DNA of 64,000 bases from an uncultured Desulfovibrio sp. (GCF_944324505.1 NZ_CALUWO010000004.1:62001-126000), one strand, 5' to 3'; shown: positions 25,699 through 35,996, counted from the stretch's first letter. Numbers and translations are program-made. Notes: generated by a model from the letters alone, not told the origin.

Positions 25699-28272
25699 AT
25701 GGCCAAGGAAATGCCTCGCAAATTCGGCCGCGAACTCTTCGGGCTTTTTCTGCTGTTCTGGGCGTTGCTGCTCCTGCTCAGCATCGTCACCTTTGACGCC
25801 AACGACCCCAGCCTCAACCACGTGGTGAGCCGGGGCGGCGAGGTGCAGAACAGCGCCGGACTGTTCGGCGCCTATGCGGCAGGACTGCTCAATGATGTTT
25901 TCGGCATCGGGGCATTTCTCTGGCCGGCTCTCTTTGCCGCCCTGGGGGCGGCCTATGTCTCGCCGGTCTATGCGCTGCACTGGTGGCGCTGGTGCGGCAC
26001 CTTTCTGCTCACCGTTGTCCTGCTGGTGGCGGGATCCGCCCTGGATATTTCCCTGGGCGACATCCGCGGCGGCGGCATGGTGGGCAATTCGCTCTACAGC
26101 AATACCAGCCTGTATCTCAGCCCCGTGGGATCGGCCCTGCTCTGGCTGTTTGTGCTGCTCATCGGCTTACAGCTGTGCTTTGACATTTCCTGGTTCTCGC
26201 TGGCATCCCTGGTGACCCAGAATCTCAGCAGCCGCCTCCGGCAGCATGCTTCCTCCGCCGCACCGTCCGCCGGCACCCGCGAGGCCGCGGCGGCCAAGGC
26301 TCCCGGTGCCGGACGATCGCTGTTGCAGACCCTGCGCTCCCTGCGTGACAAGAGCCGCAGCACGGCGCAAGGCTCCTTCTGGAGCCGGCTGCGCGACAAG
26401 CTGGGCAATATCCGCCCCGTCACGGATGACGCCATGCCGGAAGTCTATGACGAGACCGCCAGCCGCAGCTCCCGCAAGCCCCGCAGCCGCACGGAAAAAC
26501 GGGCGCCGCACCATGATGATCCCTCGCGTGATGATCTGTTCATGCCTGCGGATGACACGGCCCCGCCCGTTGCCCCCGAAGTATCCGCCCTTCCGCCCGA
26601 CGTCCCCCTGGACCCTGACGCTCCCGCCCCGGCTGCCGACACCGCCACGCCGCAGGCCGATCCCCTGCCCGGCGTTGCTGTGACCGCCGCACCTCGCGAA
26701 GGTGAGGTGCTTGATGTCACTGCGCAGGAGGTTCCGCCCCCCGCGCCCCGGCCGGCAGCCTCCCCGGCAGCCTCATCAGGCGGTCCCGGCCTGGCCCGGA
26801 CCGTCACCCGCAAGGTCATGGGTGCACTGGGCCGCAAGGCGCCCATTCCCCTGCCCGGTCTGGACCTGCTCGTTCCGCCGGAACCTGCCACTGACCGCCA
26901 TCAGGACATTCCCGCCAGGGCCAAGGCCCTCATGGACTGCCTGCATGATTTCGACATTCAGGCGGAGCTGGTGCGCGTGACCCCCGGCCCGGTAGTGACC
27001 ATGTACGAGGTGCGGCCGGCGCCCGGCATCCGCGTGAGCCGCATTGCCAATCTGAGCGGGGACATTGCCCTGTCGCTCAAGGCCATTGCCGTGCGCATCC
27101 AGGCGCCCATTCCGGGGCAGGACACGGTGGGCATCGAAATTCCCAATGCCGAGCGTGAAATCGTCAACTTCCGCGAGCTGGTGGCCAGTGATGCCTTCCG
27201 CAAGGGCTGCGGCCCGCTGACCATGGTGCTGGGCAAGGACATTGCCGGCAAGCCCGTGCTGGCCGACCTGACCAAGATGCCCCATCTGCTGGTGGCCGGC
27301 GCCACGGGCGCGGGCAAGAGCGTCTGCCTCAACAGTCTGCTGGTGAGCCTGCTCTACCGCATCCAGCCCGAGGACATGAAGCTGCTGCTGGTGGACCCCA
27401 AGCGCGTGGAACTGTCGGTATATGAGGGCGAGCCGCACCTTGTGCATCCCATTGTCAAGGAAATTGCCGATGCCAAGAATGCCCTGGACTGGGCAGTGCA
27501 CGAAATGGACCGCCGCTTTGACGCCATGGCCCGCCTGGGGGTGCGCAATATTGCGGGCTACAATCAGAAGCTGGCCTCCTACGGCAGCGACCTGCCCCCG
27601 GACCTGGGGGATCTGGAACCCATCCCCTATCTGGTCATTGTCATTGACGAAATGGCGGACCTCATTCTTACCTGCGGCCGCGATGTGGAAACCAGCATCG
27701 TCCGTCTGGCCCAGCTTGCCCGTGCGGCGGGCATTCACATGATTTTTGCCACCCAGCGTCCCAGCGTCAACGTGGTGACCGGCCTCATCAAGGCCAACTT
27801 CCTCTGCCGCATCGCCTTTCAGGTCAGCGGCTCCCATGATTCGCGCACCATTCTTGATCAGGTGGGGGCGGAACATCTGCTGGGCAAGGGCGACATGCTC
27901 TTCAAGTCCGGCGGCGCCCGCCTGCAACGCCTGCATGCGCCCTATATCAGCGATGAGGAAGTGCACCGCGTGGTGGAATACTGGAAGCGCCATCAGCGCC
28001 CCTCCTACAAGGTGGACTTTGCCACCTGGGGGCTGGAAGCGGCCAATACCGGCAACGGCCGCGGCGGAACGGGGGGCGGCAATGCCGCCAATGACCCCCT
28101 GTATGCCAGCGTACAGGCCTTTGTGCTGGAACAGGGCAAGGCCTCCATTTCGCTGGTGCAGCGCCGCTTCAACATCGGTTTCAACCGGGCCGCGCGCATT
28201 GTGGAACAGCTGGAGCAGGACGGCATCCTGCCCCCGGCCTCGGGCAGCAAGCCGCGAACCGTGGTCAAGTAG
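25699..28272 (+). CDS. ftsK: DNA translocase FtsK/SpoIIIE
   Basis: The protein has 857 aa. Four N-terminal membrane segments (residues 15-190), then a variable Pro/Ala/Asp-rich linker to about 390. The motor has Walker A LLVAGATGAGKSVCLNSL (about 535), Walker B LVIVIDEMADL, and IHMIFATQRPSVNVVTG. The C-terminal gamma winged-helix domain SISLVQRRFNIGFNRAARI recognises KOPS/SRL-type sequences. It pumps chromosomes during division. It probably shares an operon with efp. Confidence 0.95.
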   Translation: MAKEMPRKFGRELFGLFLLFWALLLLLSIVTFDANDPSLNHVVSRGGEVQNSAGLFGAYAAGLLNDVFGIGAFLWPALFAALGAAYVSPVYALHWWRWCGTFLLTVVLLVAGSALDISLGDIRGGGMVGNSLYSNTSLYLSPVGSALLWLFVLLIGLQLCFDISWFSLASLVTQNLSSRLRQHASSAAPSAGTREAAAAKAPGAGRSLLQTLRSLRDKSRSTAQGSFWSRLRDKLGNIRPVTDDAMPEVYDETASRSSRKPRSRTEKRAPHHDDPSRDDLFMPADDTAPPVAPEVSALPPDVPLDPDAPAPAADTATPQADPLPGVAVTAAPREGEVLDVTAQEVPPPAPRPAASPAASSGGPGLARTVTRKVMGALGRKAPIPLPGLDLLVPPEPATDRHQDIPARAKALMDCLHDFDIQAELVRVTPGPVVTMYEVRPAPGIRVSRIANLSGDIALSLKAIAVRIQAPIPGQDTVGIEIPNAEREIVNFRELVASDAFRKGCGPLTMVLGKDIAGKPVLADLTKMPHLLVAGATGAGKSVCLNSLLVSLLYRIQPEDMKLLLVDPKRVELSVYEGEPHLVHPIVKEIADAKNALDWAVHEMDRRFDAMARLGVRNIAGYNQKLASYGSDLPPDLGDLEPIPYLVIVIDEMADLILTCGRDVETSIVRLAQLARAAGIHMIFATQRPSVNVVTGLIKANFLCRIAFQVSGSHDSRTILDQVGAEHLLGKGDMLFKSGGARLQRLHAPYISDEEVHRVVEYWKRHQRPSYKVDFATWGLEAANTGNGRGGTGGGNAANDPLYASVQAFVLEQGKASISLVQRRFNIGFNRAARIVEQLEQDGILPPASGSKPRTVVK

Positions 28273-28328
28273 GTTTTTCCCGGCAGGGCAGCCGTCCCGG
28301 TCTGCCCCCCTTTCTTCAGGAGAACAGC

Positions 28329-29000
28329 ATGCGCAGGTTTCTTCCCCTTCTCATTCTGGCCCTTGTCCTCGGCAGCGTTCACAGCGCCCTGGCCGCCCCT
28401 TCGGCTCTTGTCAACGGCATCAAGGAACGCTACAGGACGCTGGAAAGTTTCTCCGCATCCTTTGAGCAGAAGCTCCTGCACAAGGAAAGCGGCAATACCG
28501 AAACGCGCACAGGTACGCTGCGCTTCAAGAAGCCGCTGCTCATCCGCTGGGAAACCACCAGCCCCAGCCCCGAACTTCTGGTGGTGACGGAAAAGGAAAT
28601 CTGGGACTATCTGCCCGACGAGGAAGTGGCCTACCGCTACTCTCCCGATCTGGTGCAGGACTCGCGCAGCATCATTCAGGTGCTCACCGGCCAGTCTGCC
28701 CTGGACCGCGACTTTGACATCACGGAAGAGGGCACGGAAAACGGCCTGCGCAAGCTGCACCTCTACCCCAAGGAACCGTCCACGCAGATGGTGGAAGCCT
28801 TCCTCTGGGTGGACAGCAGCCACCTCATCCTGCGCGCCGACATCATCGATTTCTACGGCAACCACAATGATGTGACCTTTTCGGCATTCAAGTCCAATGC
28901 GGGCATGCCGGCCAGCACCTTCCGCTTCACGCCGCCGGATGGCGTGGATGTGGAAGACCGCCTGAAGAGCGGCCAGCCGGAAGGCGGCCTGTTCAACTGA
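28329..29000 (+). CDS. lolA: Outer-membrane lipoprotein carrier protein LolA
   Basis: The protein has 223 aa. The signal peptide (LPLLILALVLGSVHSALA) is followed by ALVNGIKERYRTLESFSASFEQ, the LolA opening. Further family features are GTLRFKKPLLIRWETTSP, EIWDYLPDEEVAYRYSPD and the late region TFRFTPPDGVDV. It shuttles lipoproteins across the periplasm from LolCDE to the outer membrane. It follows ftsK by 56 bp on the same strand with an AGGAGAA RBS. Confidence 0.93.
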   Translation: MRRFLPLLILALVLGSVHSALAAPSALVNGIKERYRTLESFSASFEQKLLHKESGNTETRTGTLRFKKPLLIRWETTSPSPELLVVTEKEIWDYLPDEEVAYRYSPDLVQDSRSIIQVLTGQSALDRDFDITEEGTENGLRKLHLYPKEPSTQMVEAFLWVDSSHLILRADIIDFYGNHNDVTFSAFKSNAGMPASTFRFTPPDGVDVEDRLKSGQPEGGLFN

Positions 29001-29165
29001 CGCCTGCCCGGCCCGCGTACCGCTTTGCCGTCACGGCCTGTCCTGCGGAGGACCTGCCCGCCTGTGTGTCCGACGCACGCGTGCGGCAGTCCTTCCCGTG
29101 CCGGCCGCCTGACGCCGTTTCCGGTACGGGGCGGTCGTCGTCTTCCCAAGCCCTGCGAGGTTGTC

Positions 29166-29834
29166 GTGCAGCTTCCCTTTGCCCACTGCTTCTTTGATCT
29201 GGATGGCACCCTGACGGATTCGGCGCCGGGGATTCTCAATGGCGTGGAAAAGGCGCTGGGGCATTTTGGCCTGCATCCGCCGCGCCAGAGTCTGCATTTC
29301 TTCATCGGCCCGCCGCTGCTGGAATCCTTTGCCACCTATTTCCCCGGCGAGCCGGACAAGGCCCGGACCGCCCTGCGCATCTACCGCCAGTATTACGCCC
29401 AGCAGGGCATGTACGAAAACCGCGTGTATGACGGCATTGCCGACCTGCTGCGCGACCTGCGCCAGGCCGGTATTGCTGTGCACCTGGCCACGGCCAAGCC
29501 GGAAACCTTTGCCCGCACCATTGTGGCCCACTTCGGCCTGGCCCCCCTGCTGGACGTGCAGGCCGGTGCGGAGCTGGACGGCCCGCGCCACGACAAGACC
29601 GACGTTCTGCGCTATGCCGTGGCCCTTGCCGGCGTGACGGACCTGCGCCGCTGCCTCATGATCGGCGACCGGCATCACGATGTGGACGGCGCCCATGCCG
29701 TGGGCATGGCCTGTGCCGGCGTGCTCTACGGCTACGGCAGCCGGCAGGAGCTGGAAGCGGCCGGCGCCGATTACCTGTGCGAGGATATTCCGGCCCTGCG
29801 CCGCCTGCTGCTGCCGGCATCGGCCGGATGCTGA
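29166..29834 (+). CDS. HAD-family hydrolase, phosphoglycolate-phosphatase-like
   Basis: The protein has 222 aa. HAD motif I is FFDLDGTLTDSAPGI, motif II HLATAKPETFA and motif IV MIGDRHHDVDGAHAVGM. The cap-region layout is that of Gph/PpaX-type phosphatases. The likely substrate is a small phosphate ester. The start is GTG at 29166-29168 (MQLPFAHC) with GAGG 5 nt upstream; a longer upstream frame has no codon-use support. Confidence 0.87.
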   Translation: MQLPFAHCFFDLDGTLTDSAPGILNGVEKALGHFGLHPPRQSLHFFIGPPLLESFATYFPGEPDKARTALRIYRQYYAQQGMYENRVYDGIADLLRDLRQAGIAVHLATAKPETFARTIVAHFGLAPLLDVQAGAELDGPRHDKTDVLRYAVALAGVTDLRRCLMIGDRHHDVDGAHAVGMACAGVLYGYGSRQELEAAGADYLCEDIPALRRLLLPASAGC

Positions 29835-29923
29835 ACCACGCGCACCGGCAGGAGCCGCCGCGCTGCTGTTCCACCCGTTCCCCCAACCGGATACCCCCAT
29901 CCGCATCCATCCGGAGCCGCACC

Positions 29924-30505
29924 ATGAAGCCACGTTTTTCCCGCCTGCTGTCTGCCGTTGTGCTGCTGTTCTGCATGGTTCTGCCGGCTGGCACCTGTGC
30001 CGGGCAGAGCTGGGAAGAAAACCGCAACAACCTGGAAAAGGCCGTTTCCGGCATGCTGGACGCGGTGGGCAGAGGGCTTGAAAGTCTGGGCAGCGAAATC
30101 CAGCAGGGCGTGAACAGCATGCAGAAAAAACTGGATGACCGCGATGACACCCGCTGCATCAGCCGGCGGCAGGAGCTGGAAAGCCTTGTGCGGGTCAGTG
30201 TCCTGACGGTGGAACAGCCCGCTGACGGCCAGGTGCGCATCATGGTGGGCATCCACAACGACGGCGACCGTGCCGTGCGCCTTGTCGATCTTGCCGCGGC
30301 CCAGAATGTCATGCTCATTGATGCTGCCGGCTTTGCCCATGATCCCGTCATTGCCGACAGTTTCCCCCGTCAGCTGGATGTGCCCCCCAGGGCGGCACGC
30401 AAGCTCTGTCTTGAGTTTGCCCGTGTGGACAGAGCGCCGGAGCGTCTGCGCCTTTATGGTGCGGACGTTCCCCTGCCGGCCGCACCTGCCGTGCACACCC
30501 TGTAG
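29924..30505 (+). CDS. Secreted hypothetical protein
   Basis: The protein has 193 aa. The signal peptide LLSAVVLLFCMVLPAGTCAGQ is followed by a helical segment with heptad-like repeats (LEKAVSGMLDAVGRGLESLG), then a beta-rich region (SVLTVEQPADGQVRIMVGIH). The latter recalls a late-competence or extracellular Ig-like fold. I do not recognise the family. The ATG at 29924 follows GGAG. Confidence 0.65.
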   Translation: MKPRFSRLLSAVVLLFCMVLPAGTCAGQSWEENRNNLEKAVSGMLDAVGRGLESLGSEIQQGVNSMQKKLDDRDDTRCISRRQELESLVRVSVLTVEQPADGQVRIMVGIHNDGDRAVRLVDLAAAQNVMLIDAAGFAHDPVIADSFPRQLDVPPRAARKLCLEFARVDRAPERLRLYGADVPLPAAPAVHTL

Positions 30506-30673
30506 GGCCGCTCCCGCCGGTATTCTGCCGGACTGCGGGAAACTGCCGGACAGGCACATGCCTTGCCAGAACGGCCGCGCCTGCGTACAACAGAGCACGG
30601 CCGCTTCCGTCAGCGGAACGGCGGCGGCCCCTGCCTTTCGTCCTCGCAACCGCTTCCTGTCAAGGAGCCTTTC

Positions 30674-31297
30674 ATGGGTTTTGTCAATTCCAGTTGCAGT
30701 TTCACGCGCTTCCGGGTGCTGGACCCGGTGACCGACGACCAGTGGCAGAGCATACCGGACAAGCTCCGCCAGTATGCCTTTCAGGATATCGACGAGCTGC
30801 CGGAAATGCAGGCCCACGGCTGGGTCTGCTTTGAAGACATGCTGGACAGCACCTGGCGCACGGCCCCGCCCCAGAAGGGGGCCTATCTGATCTTTTCCCT
30901 GCGTCTGGACACGCGGCGCATCCCTGCCGGCGTCATCAAGAAGCACCTGGCCCTGGCCCTGCGGGACGAAAAGGAACGCATGGAGGCCCAGGGCAAGAAA
31001 TTCATCTCCCGTGAACGCCGGAAAGAGCTGAAGGAACAGGTGCTGCTCCGCCTGCGCCAGCGCTTCCTGCCGGTGCCGGCCGAATTCAATGTGCTCTGGA
31101 ATACGGTCAGCAACGAGGTCTGGTTTGCCTCCACCCAGGGCAGGATGATCGACCTGTTCATGGAATTTTTCCTCCAGAGCTTTGACCTGCACCTGGAACA
31201 GCTCACCCCCTACAGCCTGGCCGAACGCCTGCTGAATGAGGCAGACATGAGCCGGCTTGACCGGCTGGAACCCACGGAATTTGCCGCAGGCAGCTAG
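30674..31297 (+). CDS. rdgC: RdgC-family protein, N-terminal half (recombination-associated)
   Basis: The protein has 207 aa. It aligns by eye with the N-terminal two-thirds of E. coli RdgC: AGVIKKHLALALRDEKERME, ISRERRKELKEQVLLRLRQR, then the FLPVPAEFNVLWN strand and SFDLHLEQLTPYSL. RdgC binds duplex DNA as a ring and limits RecA. E. coli RdgC has 303 aa, and the missing C-terminal part appears to be encoded by the next gene (31412-31936). The ATG at 30674 follows AAGGAG. Confidence 0.8.
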   Translation: MGFVNSSCSFTRFRVLDPVTDDQWQSIPDKLRQYAFQDIDELPEMQAHGWVCFEDMLDSTWRTAPPQKGAYLIFSLRLDTRRIPAGVIKKHLALALRDEKERMEAQGKKFISRERRKELKEQVLLRLRQRFLPVPAEFNVLWNTVSNEVWFASTQGRMIDLFMEFFLQSFDLHLEQLTPYSLAERLLNEADMSRLDRLEPTEFAAGS

Positions 31298-31411
31298 CCC
31301 CGGGCAATCCCCTTTCCGCTTTCTGCCGCCCCGCCTGCCGCCCCGCCCGTCGCCGCGGTACAGGCGGCCCCCGTCACCCCTATGCGGCAGCCCGCCGCAG
31401 GAGACAGATAG

Positions 31412-31936
31412 ATGACAACCCTACACGGTGATTCCACCGACAGCATTCTTGGCAAGGAATTTCTGACCTGGCTCTGGTATCAGAGCGACGTGGCGCCCGG
31501 CGCCTTCACCGATGCCCAGGGCGCCCCCTTTGCCGTGAGCATGGAACAGCGCATCGTGGTGCAGGGCGGTGAAGGCGATGCCCAGGAAACCGCCTCCGTT
31601 TCCGGCGCGCTCTCGCCCCTGCGCGAAGCCCGCTTCGGCCTGGGCACGGGCAAGAAGGTCTCGCGCGCGCTGGTGCGCCTGGAAAAGGACGACATGGCCT
31701 TTCAGGTCAGCCTGCGGGCCGAGGACTTCAGCCTGAGCAGCCTCAAGACGCCCAAGCTGGAAAAAAGCGGGGATGATGACGATCCCGATGCCCTGCTGCT
31801 GGAAAAGATCTATCTTATGGAAGTGTGCACCGGGCTTCTGGACAGTCTGTATCAGCGCTTCCTCTCCCTGCGCCTCTCGCCCGACTGGGCGCGCGAGGTA
31901 GGCGACATGCGGCAGTGGATGACCCGCACCGAATAG
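31412..31936 (+). CDS. Probable C-terminal partner of RdgC
   Basis: The protein has 174 aa. [11 protein letters not shown] near the start and the stretch [25 protein letters not shown]...[12 protein letters not shown] parallel the C-terminal third of E. coli RdgC (the GKVVTKLALDWQQRIQFV...SLKRLKF region). The pair 30674/31412 therefore looks like RdgC split into two proteins, separated by 114 bp. This is my own comparison, not a search result. The RBS AGGAGAC lies before the ATG. Confidence 0.65.
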   Translation: MTTLHGDSTDSILGKEFLTWLWYQSDVAPGAFTDAQGAPFAVSMEQRIVVQGGEGDAQETASVSGALSPLREARFGLGTGKKVSRALVRLEKDDMAFQVSLRAEDFSLSSLKTPKLEKSGDDDDPDALLLEKIYLMEVCTGLLDSLYQRFLSLRLSPDWAREVGDMRQWMTRTE

Positions 31937-31940
31937 CGCC

Positions 31941-32978
31941 ATGCAGCCTGCCACCATGTCTTCCCCCGCTTCCCCGCCCCGCCGGCATCTGCTGCTGCGC
32001 CTCGGGCGCAAGCTGCTCTGGATGACGCTGGTGCTCTGGGGCATCACGGTCATCAGCTTTGTGGTCATCCATCTGGCCCCCGGCTCGCCCACGGACATGG
32101 AAACCACGCTCAATCCCCTGGTGGGCGAGGCGGCCCGTCAGCGTCTCGAGGCCCTGTACGGTCTGGACAAGCCCCTCTACGTGCAGTACTGGGACTGGCT
32201 TTCCCGTCTGGTGCAGCTGGACTTCGGCAACTCCATGTCTGCCGATGCGCGCCCTGTGCTGGAAAAAATTCTGGAACGCCTGCCCCTCACCGTGGGCATG
32301 AACGTCATCTCGCTGCTGCTTACCCTGCTGCTGGCCATTCCCCTGGGCATCCTGTCGGCCCTGCGCCAGAATTCCCTGCTGGACAGGGGGGTGACCATTC
32401 TGGTCTTTCTGGGCTTTGCCATGCCTTCCTTCTGGCTGGCGCTGCTGCTCATGCTGCTTTTCGGCATCGAGCTGCAATGGCTGCCCCTGTCGGGCCTGAC
32501 CTCCATGGACTATGCCAGCCTTTCCGCCTGGGGCAAGTTCTGCGATCTGGCCAGCCATCTGGCCCTGCCCATTCTTGTCTATACCATCGGCGGGCTGGCG
32601 GGCATGTCCCGCTACATGCGGGCCTGCATGCTGGAAGTGCTGCGGCAGGACTATATCCTCACAGCCCGGGCCAAGGGCCTTGCCCCGCATACGGTCATTC
32701 TGCGGCATGCCCTGCGCAATGCCCTGCTGCCGGTCATCACCCTGCTGGGCCTTTCCGTCCCCGGCCTCATCGGCGGCAGCGTCATCATCGAGTCCATCTT
32801 TGCCCTGCCTGGTCTGGGGCAGCTCTTCTATGCCGCGGTCATGGCCCGGGATTACACCATGATCATGGGTAATCTGGTGCTGGGCGCCGTGCTTACCCTG
32901 GCAGGCAATGTGCTGGCTGACCTCTGCTACGGCCTGGCCGACCCCCGCATCCGCACCGCACAGGAGAACCATTCATGA
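31941..32978 (+). CDS. Peptide/nickel ABC transporter permease, DppB-like
   Basis: The protein has 345 aa with six membrane segments. The first is [26 protein letters not shown], where HLAPGSP is the DppB/OppB signature after TM1. The EAA-type loop is [26 protein letters not shown]. It is an inner-membrane half of a dipeptide/oligopeptide importer. Its stop overlaps the next permease start by 4 bp (32975-32978). Neither ATPase nor binding protein is adjacent. Confidence 0.92.
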   Translation: MQPATMSSPASPPRRHLLLRLGRKLLWMTLVLWGITVISFVVIHLAPGSPTDMETTLNPLVGEAARQRLEALYGLDKPLYVQYWDWLSRLVQLDFGNSMSADARPVLEKILERLPLTVGMNVISLLLTLLLAIPLGILSALRQNSLLDRGVTILVFLGFAMPSFWLALLLMLLFGIELQWLPLSGLTSMDYASLSAWGKFCDLASHLALPILVYTIGGLAGMSRYMRACMLEVLRQDYILTARAKGLAPHTVILRHALRNALLPVITLLGLSVPGLIGGSVIIESIFALPGLGQLFYAAVMARDYTMIMGNLVLGAVLTLAGNVLADLCYGLADPRIRTAQENHS

Positions 32979-33811
32979 TGCCGCGTTGTGTGCGCCGCTG
33001 TCTGGGGCGGCATCTCATGCTTGTGCTGGGCCTGGGCATTGTGCTCACCATGTCGCTGGCTGCCCTGCTGGCGCCTGTCATTGCGCCCTATGACCCCAAT
33101 GAACTGCATCTGGACGCCATCCTCATGCCGCCGTCCTCGCAGTTCTGGCTGGGCACGGACCGCCTGGGCCGGGATGTGTTCTCGCGCCTGCTCTACGGCG
33201 GGCAGGTTTCCCTGTGGGTGGGCTTTGTGGCCGTGGGCATCTCCCTGACCATCGGCACGGTGCTGGGTCTCGTCAGCGGTTATTTTCGTGGCTGGGTGGA
33301 TGAGGTCATCATGCGCGGCGTGGACATCATGCTCTGCTTTCCGTCCTTCTTTCTCATTCTGGCGGTCATTGCCTTTCTGGAACCCAGCCTGACCAATATC
33401 ATGATCGTCATCGGCCTGACCTCGTGGATGGGCGTGGCCCGGCTGGTGCGCGCCGAAACCCTGAGCCTGCGCGAACGGGAATTCGTGGCAGCGGCCCGCC
33501 TGGCCGGCTGCTCCACCCGGCGCATGCTCTTCGGGCATATTCTGCCCAATGCCATGGCCCCCATTCTCATTTCCGGCACGCTGGGCGTGGCCGGGGCCAT
33601 TCTGGTGGAATCGGGCCTGAGCTTTCTGGGGCTGGGCGTGCAGCCCCCCGTGGCCAGCTGGGGCAATATGCTCCTGGATGGCAAGACCGTGCTGGAATAC
33701 GCCCCCTGGCTCTCGCTCTATCCCGGCCTGGCCATTCTTGTTACCGTGCTGGGCTACAACCTGCTGGGCGAAAGCCTGCGCGATGTGCTGGACCCGCGCC
33801 TCAGGCAGTAG
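32975..33811 (+). CDS. Peptide/nickel ABC transporter permease, DppC-like
   Basis: The protein has 278 aa. It opens with [22 protein letters not shown], then [19 protein letters not shown], the canonical OppC/DppC motif, and an EAA-like loop [24 protein letters not shown]. It pairs with the DppB-like protein. The following gene is recN, 8 bp downstream, not an ABC ATPase. Confidence 0.93.
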   Translation: MMPRCVRRCLGRHLMLVLGLGIVLTMSLAALLAPVIAPYDPNELHLDAILMPPSSQFWLGTDRLGRDVFSRLLYGGQVSLWVGFVAVGISLTIGTVLGLVSGYFRGWVDEVIMRGVDIMLCFPSFFLILAVIAFLEPSLTNIMIVIGLTSWMGVARLVRAETLSLREREFVAAARLAGCSTRRMLFGHILPNAMAPILISGTLGVAGAILVESGLSFLGLGVQPPVASWGNMLLDGKTVLEYAPWLSLYPGLAILVTVLGYNLLGESLRDVLDPRLRQ

Positions 33812-33819
33812 GAGACGCT

Positions 33820-35427
33820 ATGCTGGAACATCTGAGAATACGCAATCTGGCCCTCATTGAGGACATGGAGCTGGACTTTGCGCCGGGCATGAATGTGCTC
33901 ACCGGCGAAACCGGCGCCGGCAAAAGCTTCATCCTCAAGGCACTGGGCTTTCTGCTGGGGGACAAGCTCTCGGCCGACATGGTGCGCCCGGGGGCCAAGC
34001 GCGCCCAGGTGGAGGCCCTGTTCATTCTGGACGACGAGGAGCTGGTCATCCACCGCGAACTGCTGGCGGAAACAGGACGAAGCCGCCTCACCGTCAATGA
34101 CAGTCTGCGCTCGCAGAACAGCGTCAGGGGGCTGCGCGAGCGTCTGCTGGTCCATACCAGCCAGCACGGGCAGCAACAGCTGCTGCAACCGGCCTTTCAG
34201 GCCCGCCTCATGGACAGCGCACTGGAGGATACCAGTCTGCTTACCCGCCGGGATGATCTGCTGGCCCGCCTGCGCGAGGTGGCTGCCCGGCGCGACTTTC
34301 TGCTGGACAAGCAGCGTACCCTGGCGGACAAGCGCGATGTGCTGGAAATGCAGCAGCAGGAAATTGACCGCGTGGCTCCCGAAGAAGGCGAGGAGGAACG
34401 CCTTCAGGAACAGAGCGATGCCATCCGCCAGGCCGAACAGGCCCGTGAACAGTATGATCAGGCCCTGGCCATGCTCTACGGCGATGAGGACGCGGGCCTC
34501 ATGGACATGCTGGGCCGTTTCGAGGGCCTCATGCACCGCATGGCCCGCCAGAACGATGATCTGCAGGCCGATGCCGAATCGGTTTCCGCCCTGCGGCATC
34601 AGCTTGCGCACCTGAGCAACATGCTGCGCCGCCCCCCTGTTGCCGACGACCTTCCCGACCGGGACAGCGTGGAAAAGCGCCTGTACGAACTGGCCCAGCT
34701 CAAGCGGCGCCTGCGCCGCAACATGGACGAAATCCTGGCCCTGCGCCAGGACATCGAGGAAAATCTTTCCTTTCTGGATGCCTGCGCCCTGGACATTGCC
34801 GCCCTGAACAAGGAAGAAGCCGGCCTTGCCGAGGAACTGCGCCACGTCCTGGCCGAACTGCGCCCCCTGCGCCGGGCCACGGCGGAAACCTTTGCCCGCC
34901 GGCTGGAAGCGGAGCTGCGCGAGCTGGGCTTTTCCGAACAGGTCCAAGTTCTCCCCGAACTGACACCCGCCGAAGTGTGGACCGGCATCGAGGATGACCG
35001 CGTGCGCATCCTCTGGGCGCCCAACCCCGGACAGGCCCCCCAGCCGCTGGACAAGATTGCCTCCGGCGGCGAGCTGTCCCGCTTTCTGCTGGCGCTGGTC
35101 AGCGTGCAGCCCACGGCCGAAAGCGCCACCTATATCTTTGACGAGGTGGACGCCGGGGTGGGCGGCCTGACCCTCAACAAGCTGGCTGACAAGCTGGATG
35201 AACTGGCCCGGCAGCGACAGATGCTGCTCATTACCCACTGGCCGCAACTGGCGGCACGCGCCCGCCGCCACTTTCAGATCAGCAAGCAGATTCATGACGG
35301 CAACACCTTTACCACCTGCCTGCCGCTGGAAGGTTCCGCCCGCCACGCCGAGCTGGCCCGCATGGCCGGTGGCGGCCAGCAGGGCGAGGCCGTGGCCAGC
35401 AGCCTGGAAGCAGCCTCCCACCCATGA
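33820..35427 (+). CDS. recN: DNA repair protein RecN
   Basis: The protein has 535 aa. SMC-like ABC ATPase: N-terminal MLEHLRIRNLALIEDMELDF and Walker A LTGETGAGKSFILKALGF, central coiled coil (about 150-400), then the signature KIASGGELSRFLLAL and Walker B TYIFDEVDAGVGG, with LLITHWPQLAARA. RecN helps repair double-strand breaks. The ATG at 33820-33822 follows TAGGAG; there are 8 nt after the permease stop. Confidence 0.95.
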   Translation: MLEHLRIRNLALIEDMELDFAPGMNVLTGETGAGKSFILKALGFLLGDKLSADMVRPGAKRAQVEALFILDDEELVIHRELLAETGRSRLTVNDSLRSQNSVRGLRERLLVHTSQHGQQQLLQPAFQARLMDSALEDTSLLTRRDDLLARLREVAARRDFLLDKQRTLADKRDVLEMQQQEIDRVAPEEGEEERLQEQSDAIRQAEQAREQYDQALAMLYGDEDAGLMDMLGRFEGLMHRMARQNDDLQADAESVSALRHQLAHLSNMLRRPPVADDLPDRDSVEKRLYELAQLKRRLRRNMDEILALRQDIEENLSFLDACALDIAALNKEEAGLAEELRHVLAELRPLRRATAETFARRLEAELRELGFSEQVQVLPELTPAEVWTGIEDDRVRILWAPNPGQAPQPLDKIASGGELSRFLLALVSVQPTAESATYIFDEVDAGVGGLTLNKLADKLDELARQRQMLLITHWPQLAARARRHFQISKQIHDGNTFTTCLPLEGSARHAELARMAGGGQQGEAVASSLEAASHP

Positions 35428-35484
35428 GGCGGACCGCCCCGCCGGGCCGCAGGCCGTTCTGCCGCGGGATGTCTCTCCCCTTTC

Positions 35485-35513
35485 GGCGGCCGGGCACGGC
35501 CCCCGGTGCCGCC
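35485..35513. terminator. GC-rich hairpin after recN
   Basis: GGCGGCCGGG (35485-35494) pairs with 35502-35513 with a 2-nt bulge. There is no T-run, so it may be only weakly effective. Confidence 0.3.
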
Positions 35514-35517
35514 CCCC

Positions 35518-35546
35518 TTGCCAGACGCGCTGAAATGGCGTAGAAA
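35518..35546 (+). promoter_or_regulatory. ssrA promoter
   Basis: TTGCCA (35518-35523), a 17-bp spacer and TAGAAA (35541-35546) lie about 18 bp before the mature tmRNA 5' end, consistent with a short 5' leader removed by RNase P. Confidence 0.6.
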
Positions 35547-35563
35547 GAAGTCCCTTTTCCCTT

Positions 35564-35942
35564 GGGGGCGCACTGGTTTCGACGGGGATGTGGAAGCCGG
35601 AGTTGCAGGTCGAGGCGCCGCTGGCCTCGTAAAAAGCGGCAACAAAGTAATTGCCAACAACGATTACGAATACGCCTACGCTGCCTAGTCGGCGTGGCTC
35701 CTGACCGCATAGACGGTCACGTCAGACGGACCGATGCCTGATACGTCCGGCTGGCGACACTGCATCAGGCTGGCGACGTCCGGTGCCTGCCGGGGATTGT
35801 CGCGAGGAGGTTACCGGCGGGCTGGTTCTGCCGCGCCCGGTCAGGGGCCACCGGCAGAGCGAGAACTGTTCCTGACCTAAACCTGTAGACGCTTCGCGTG
35901 GAATATTCTCGGACGGGGGTTCGACTCCCCCCGCCTCCACCA
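35564..35942 (+). ncRNA. ssrA: tmRNA (SsrA)
   Basis: The 5' end GGGGGCG pairs with CGCCTCC before ACCA, forming the 7-bp acceptor stem with one G-U pair, and the T-arm GGGTTCGACTCCC is present. CACTGGTTTCGACGGGG is the conserved 5' block. The tag is read from the resume codon GCC at 35653 and spells ANNDYEYAYAA, stop TAG at 35686-35688. It rescues stalled ribosomes with SmpB. The 3' CCA is encoded. Confidence 0.97.
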
Positions 35943-35954
35943 GACGGCCACGCC

Positions 35955-35996
35955 ACACGGCCCGCACGGCATTGTCCCTGCGGGCCGTGTTTTTTT
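35955..35996 (+). terminator. ssrA terminator
   Basis: A 12-bp stem (35955-35966 / 35979-35990) is followed by seven T. It ends the tmRNA transcript. Confidence 0.9.

Noticed and set aside
35900..35942. tRNA-like 3' end
   Set aside because: The T-arm and CCA belong to tmRNA; there is no anticodon arm.
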